DNA from: Aeromicrobium choanae
GTDB lineage: Bacteria; Actinomycetota; Actinomycetes; Propionibacteriales; Nocardioidaceae
DNA: 64,000 nucleotides
NCBI RefSeq assembly: GCF_900167475.1
Contig: NZ_LT796768.1
Span: 124,001 to 188,000, forward strand
Reading direction: 5' to 3'
A program made the position numbers and the translations under genes. Below the pieces are notes generated by a model that did no database searches, had not been told where the DNA came from, and worked only from the letters and a program-made list of their open reading frames with translations. Within the stretch, counting starts at the first letter, position 1. Each line of letters begins with the position of its first letter. This document shows, in pieces, positions 60,770-64,000 of the stretch.

Positions 60770-60773
60770 CCCG

Positions 60774-62240
60774 TCAGGCGATGGTGGGCGGCGCCTCGTC
60801 GGGGTCGTAGGCCGCGACGACGCGGTTGACCGCGTCGCCCATCTTGTGCACGCGCAGCGCGTTGGTGGAGCCGGGGATGCCCGGAGGGGCACCGGCCACG
60901 ATGACGACGCGGCGGCCCTGCTCGCACCTCTGCTGGCCCAGCAGCTCGCGGTCGACCTGGAGCGCGATCTGGTCGGTGTGGCTGATCTCGGGGGTCAGGA
61001 AGGTCTCCACGCCCCACGTGAGCGCGAGCTGGTTGCGCACGAGCGTGTGCGGCGTGAACGCCAGGACCGGGATCGACGAGCGGTAGCGCGCCATGCGGCG
61101 GGCCGAGTCGCCCGTGGTGGTGAAGGCGACCATCAGGTCGGCCTCGACCGACGCCGCCACTTGGGAGGCGGCCCGGCAGATGATGCCGGTGGTGGTCTTG
61201 GGCTCCCACGTGAACGCGGCCATGCGCGGGAGGCCGTGGTCCTCGGTGGACGCGACGATCCGCGCCATGATCCGCACGGTCTGGATCGGGAAGCGACCCA
61301 CGCTGGTCTCGCCCGAGAGCATCACCGCGTCGGCGCCGTCGAGCACCGCGTTCGCGACGTCGCTGGCCTCGGCGCGGGTGGGCCGCGGTGCCGAGATCAT
61401 CGACTCGAGCATCTGGGTGGCCACGATGACCGGCTTGGCGTTGCGACGCGCCTTCTCGATGATGAGCTTCTGCACGATCGGGACGTCCTCGAGCGGCAGC
61501 TCGACGCCCAGGTCGCCGCGGGCCACCATGAAGCCGTCGAACGCGTCGACGATCTCGTCGAGGTTCGCCACGGCCTGCGGCTTCTCGATCTTGGCGATGA
61601 TCGGGCGGTGGATGCCCTCCTCGTCCATGATCGCGCGCACGTCGGCGGCGTCCTCGGCGCTGCGCACGAACGACAGCGCGATGAAGTCCACATTGGCGCG
61701 CAGCGCCCAGCGCAGGTCGTCGATGTCCTTCTCGCTCATCGCCGGCACGCTGACGTTCACGCCGGGCAGGTTGATGCCCTTGTTGTTGCTGACCTCGCCG
61801 GGCACCTCGACCGTGGTGACGACGTCGGTGTCGGTGACCTCGGTGGCGCGCAGGCGCACCTTGCCGTCGTCGATGAGGATCTCGTCGCCGGCCTGGACGT
61901 CGCCGGGAAGGCCCGAGTAGGTCGTCGAGCACTCGTCGCGGACGCCCTCGACGTCACGCGTGGTGATCGTGAAGCGGTCGCCGAAGTTCAGCTCGTGGGG
62001 TCCGTCGGAGAACCGCCCGAGGCGGATCTTGGGGCCCTGGAGGTCGGCCAGCACGGCAATCGCCTTGCCGGTGGCGTCCGCCGCCTGGCGGACGCGTTCG
62101 AGCCGGCGGAGCTGCTCACTCTGCTCGCCGTGGCTCATGTTGAGCCGAGCCACGTCCATGCCGGCTATCGCCAGCTCGAGGATGCGTTCAGCAGTGTCGG
62201 TCGCGGGTCCCAGGGTGCAGACGATCTTGGCTCTACGCAC
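60774..62240 (-). CDS. pyk: Pyruvate kinase
   Basis: 488 residues from the GTG of MRRAKIVCTLGPAT, chosen because a TAGGGT box lies 7 nt upstream and because the family begins here; longer in-frame starts overlap that box. Converts phosphoenolpyruvate and ADP to pyruvate and ATP. Catalytic features: DVARLNMSHG, LADLQGPKIRLG, PIIAKIEKPQAV (Lys), FMVARGDLGVELP and VATQMLESM. The C-terminal regulatory domain ends in EAPPTIA. A DUF559-like gene and its repeat lie directly downstream. Confidence 0.97.
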   Translation of the reverse strand: MRRAKIVCTLGPATDTAERILELAIAGMDVARLNMSHGEQSEQLRRLERVRQAADATGKAIAVLADLQGPKIRLGRFSDGPHELNFGDRFTITTRDVEGVRDECSTTYSGLPGDVQAGDEILIDDGKVRLRATEVTDTDVVTTVEVPGEVSNNKGINLPGVNVSVPAMSEKDIDDLRWALRANVDFIALSFVRSAEDAADVRAIMDEEGIHRPIIAKIEKPQAVANLDEIVDAFDGFMVARGDLGVELPLEDVPIVQKLIIEKARRNAKPVIVATQMLESMISAPRPTRAEASDVANAVLDGADAVMLSGETSVGRFPIQTVRIMARIVASTEDHGLPRMAAFTWEPKTTTGIICRAASQVAASVEADLMVAFTTTGDSARRMARYRSSIPVLAFTPHTLVRNQLALTWGVETFLTPEISHTDQIALQVDRELLGQQRCEQGRRVVIVAGAPPGIPGSTNALRVHKMGDAVNRVVAAYDPDEAPPTIA

Positions 62241-62247
62241 ATCAGCC

Positions 62248-62253
62248 ACCCTA
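62248..62253 (-). promoter_or_regulatory. Candidate -10 box of pyk (leaderless)
   Basis: TAGGGT, then seven bases, then the GTG at 62240. It matches TANNNT and is the same hexamer as upstream of polA. It decides the start of pyk, since the alternative GTG at 62249 overlaps the box. Confidence 0.45.
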
Positions 62254-62304
62254 GTCCTGTCCCGAACCGAACCGCGAGTCACCTGACCCGCGGCCCGGTC
62301 GGAA

Positions 62305-63771
62305 TCAGACCACCAGCGGTCGCGCCGTGGGCGGAATCGGCGTGGGAAGCGTGGTCGAGCCGGTCAGCCAGGCGTCCACGCCGGCGGCTGCGCCGCGCCC
62401 TTCCGCGATGGCCCACACGATGAGCGACTGGCCTCGACCGGCGTCGCCGGCCACGAAGACGCCCTCGACGCTGGACATGTAGTCCAGGTCGCGCTTGATG
62501 TTGCCGCGCTCGTCCAGGTCGACGCCGAGCTGCTCGACGACGCCGCCCGTCTCGGGGCCGGTGAAGCCCATGGCGAACAGCACCAGCTGGGCCGGGAGCA
62601 CCTTCTCGCTGCCCGGCACCTCCTGGAAGCGGCCGTCGACGAGCTCGACCTCGGTGATCCGCAGGCCGCTGACGTTGCCGTCCTCGTCGCCCTCGAACTC
62701 CTTGGTGGAGACCGCGTAGACCCGCTCGCCGCCCTCCTCGTGGGCCGACGCGACGCGGTAGATCATCGGGTACGTCGGCCACGGGTGGGCGTCGGCACGC
62801 TCCTCGCTCGGGCGCGGCATGATCTCGAGGCTGGTGACCGAGCGCGCGCCCTGGCGGATCGCGGTGCCGAGGCAGTCGGCGCCGGTGTCGCCGCCACCGA
62901 TGATGACGACGTCCTTGCCGGTGGCGAGGATCTGGTCCTCGACCGTCTCGCCCACCGCGACGCGGTTGGCCTGCGGCAGGTAGTCCATCGCCTGGTGGAT
63001 GCCGGCGAACTCGCGGCCGGGCGCGGGCAGGTCGCGACGGACGGTGGAGCCGATCGCGAGCACGACGGCGTCGTAGCGCTCACGCAGCTGCTGGCCCGTG
63101 ATCGCCTCGCCTACCGCCACGCCGGTACGGAAGACCGTGCCCTCGCGCTGCATCTGGTTGACGCGGCGGTCGACGTGCGACTTCTCCATCTTGAACTCGG
63201 GGATGCCGTAGCGCAGCAGACCGCCGGCCTTGTCGTCGCGCTCGTACACCGCCACGGTGTGGCCGGCACGCGTCAGCTGCTGCGCGACCGCCAGGCCCGC
63301 GGGGCCGGAGCCCACGACCGCCACCGTCTTGCCGGTCAGCCACTCGGGCGTCTCGGGCTTGACGTTGTGCATGTCCCAGGCCTTGTCGATGATCGAGACC
63401 TCGACGTTCTTGATCGTGACGGGATCACGGTTGATCCCCACCACGCAGGCCGTCTCGCACGGCGCGGGGCACAGGCGCCCCGTGAACTCCGGGAAGTTGT
63501 TCGTCGCGTGCAGGCGATCGATCGCGTCCTCCCAGTCGTCGCGCCAGACCAGGTCGTTCCACTCGGGGATCAGGTTGCCCAGAGGGCAGCCCTGGTGGCA
63601 GAACGGGATGCCGCAGTCCATGCAGCGTCCAGCCTGCTCCGAGATGATCGGCAGCAGGGCTCGGCCCGCACCGCCGGGGTACACCTCGTTCCAGTCGTTC
63701 ACCCGCTCCTCGACCGGGCGGCGCTCGGCCACCTGGCGGGGCGTGGTCATGAAACCTCGGGGATCAGCCAC
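62305..63771 (-). CDS. gltD: Glutamate synthase small subunit
   Basis: 488 residues from a GTG overlapping the gltB stop by 8 nt. The beta subunit passes electrons from NADPH through FAD and iron-sulfur clusters to the alpha subunit, which makes glutamate from glutamine and 2-oxoglutarate. Two Cys clusters (CMDCGIPFCHQGCPLGN and CPAPCETACV), the FAD motif VVGSGPAGLAVAQQL, the NADPH motif IIGGGDTGADCLG and the C-terminal FAD segment VFVAGDAGRGQSLIV are visible. Confidence 0.97.
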   Translation of the reverse strand: MADPRGFMTTPRQVAERRPVEERVNDWNEVYPGGAGRALLPIISEQAGRCMDCGIPFCHQGCPLGNLIPEWNDLVWRDDWEDAIDRLHATNNFPEFTGRLCPAPCETACVVGINRDPVTIKNVEVSIIDKAWDMHNVKPETPEWLTGKTVAVVGSGPAGLAVAQQLTRAGHTVAVYERDDKAGGLLRYGIPEFKMEKSHVDRRVNQMQREGTVFRTGVAVGEAITGQQLRERYDAVVLAIGSTVRRDLPAPGREFAGIHQAMDYLPQANRVAVGETVEDQILATGKDVVIIGGGDTGADCLGTAIRQGARSVTSLEIMPRPSEERADAHPWPTYPMIYRVASAHEEGGERVYAVSTKEFEGDEDGNVSGLRITEVELVDGRFQEVPGSEKVLPAQLVLFAMGFTGPETGGVVEQLGVDLDERGNIKRDLDYMSSVEGVFVAGDAGRGQSLIVWAIAEGRGAAAGVDAWLTGSTTLPTPIPPTARPLVV

Positions 63772-64000
63772 GGGCTGCCACCTCCATCATGCGTGCAGTC
63801 GTCTCGTCCTCGGAGAGTCCTTCGGACTCCGCCGAGGCCTTTGCTTCCAGGACCCGCCGGTAGTTGACCGGCATGATCTCGGTGATGCGGGCCAGGCTGG
63901 CCGTCCAGTCGCGGAGCAGCTGCTCGGCCACGACCGAGCCCGTCTCCTCGAAGTGACGGCGCACGATGGCCTCCAGCTCGGCGCCCGTGCCCTCGGGCAC
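63764..64000 (-). CDS. gltB: Glutamate synthase large subunit, C-terminal fragment
   Basis: Only the last 78 codons are inside the window; the gene continues past position 64000. The fragment has VRRHFEETGSVVAEQLLRDW and IMPVNYRRVLEAKAS, the C-terminal signature of GltB, where the arm of the beta-helix domain ends. It overlaps gltD by 8 nt, forming a gltBD operon. Confidence 0.92.
   Translation of the reverse strand: MPEGTGAELEAIVRRHFEETGSVVAEQLLRDWTASLARITEIMPVNYRRVLEAKASAESEGLSEDETTARMMEVAARG

Overview
The window is a dense, very GC-rich chromosomal segment from an actinobacterium. The set of DUF3367/AftD-like transferases with a DUF2613-like partner, a PorA-type DUF3068 protein, a PdtaR-type ANTAR regulator, RpsA with the actinobacterial tail, and GTG/TTG starts with leaderless promoters fits Propionibacteriales, most likely Nocardioidaceae (Aeromicrobium or Nocardioides-like). 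The genus is an inference from gene content. There is no gene-free stretch above 300 bases.

Layout. (1) 1-14.1 kb, mixed housekeeping and accessory genes: a secreted copper-amine-oxidase-like protein, a DUF305 lipoprotein coupled to a signal peptidase, an APC permease coupled to an HTH-only IclR-like protein, dinB-ptrB, a group 2 sigma factor, coaE, an SH3/M15-like cell-wall protein, an acyl-CoA ligase, a GlxA-type regulator and a 48-residue membrane peptide. (2) 14.1-15.6 kb: rpsA. (3) 15.7-49.9 kb, a cell-envelope polysaccharide island: CotH-like protein, M18 aminopeptidase, UDP-xylose-synthase-like epimerase, three methyltransferases, three cytoplasmic-type glycosyltransferases, the GDP-heptose genes (gmhB, gmhA, hddA, and hddC 19 kb away), two giant AftD-like transferases, a third polytopic protein, two Wzx-like flippases and four AT3 acyltransferases, three of them with an SGNH domain. 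(4) 49.8-64 kb, conserved actinobacterial core: polA, a GNAT, the livHMGF-livK branched-chain amino acid ABC transporter, pdtaR, tRNA-Leu(CAA), a DUF559/AbiEi-like gene, pyk, gltD and the end of gltB.

How the parts work together. The island can make nucleotide sugars (GDP-heptose, UDP-xylose), assemble and methylate glycans in the cytoplasm, flip them, extend them outside with GT-C enzymes and acylate them. No polymerase or initiating phosphoglycosyltransferase is visible, so the pathway continues elsewhere. pyk, pdtaR, polA, rpsA and coaE occur in the same order in mycobacteria; here the polysaccharide island sits between polA and rpsA.

The most unusual structure is at 59.65-60.77 kb. A single DUF559/AbiEi-like gene exactly fills the gap between tRNA-Leu and the end of pyk and is bracketed by about 76-nt imperfect inverted repeats, each built from two tandem 19-nt units. 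It looks like a small discrete insertion unit. Several genes (polA, pyk, an APC permease, a flippase and a small membrane protein) show a TANNNT box 6-9 nt before the start codon, which suggests leaderless transcripts.
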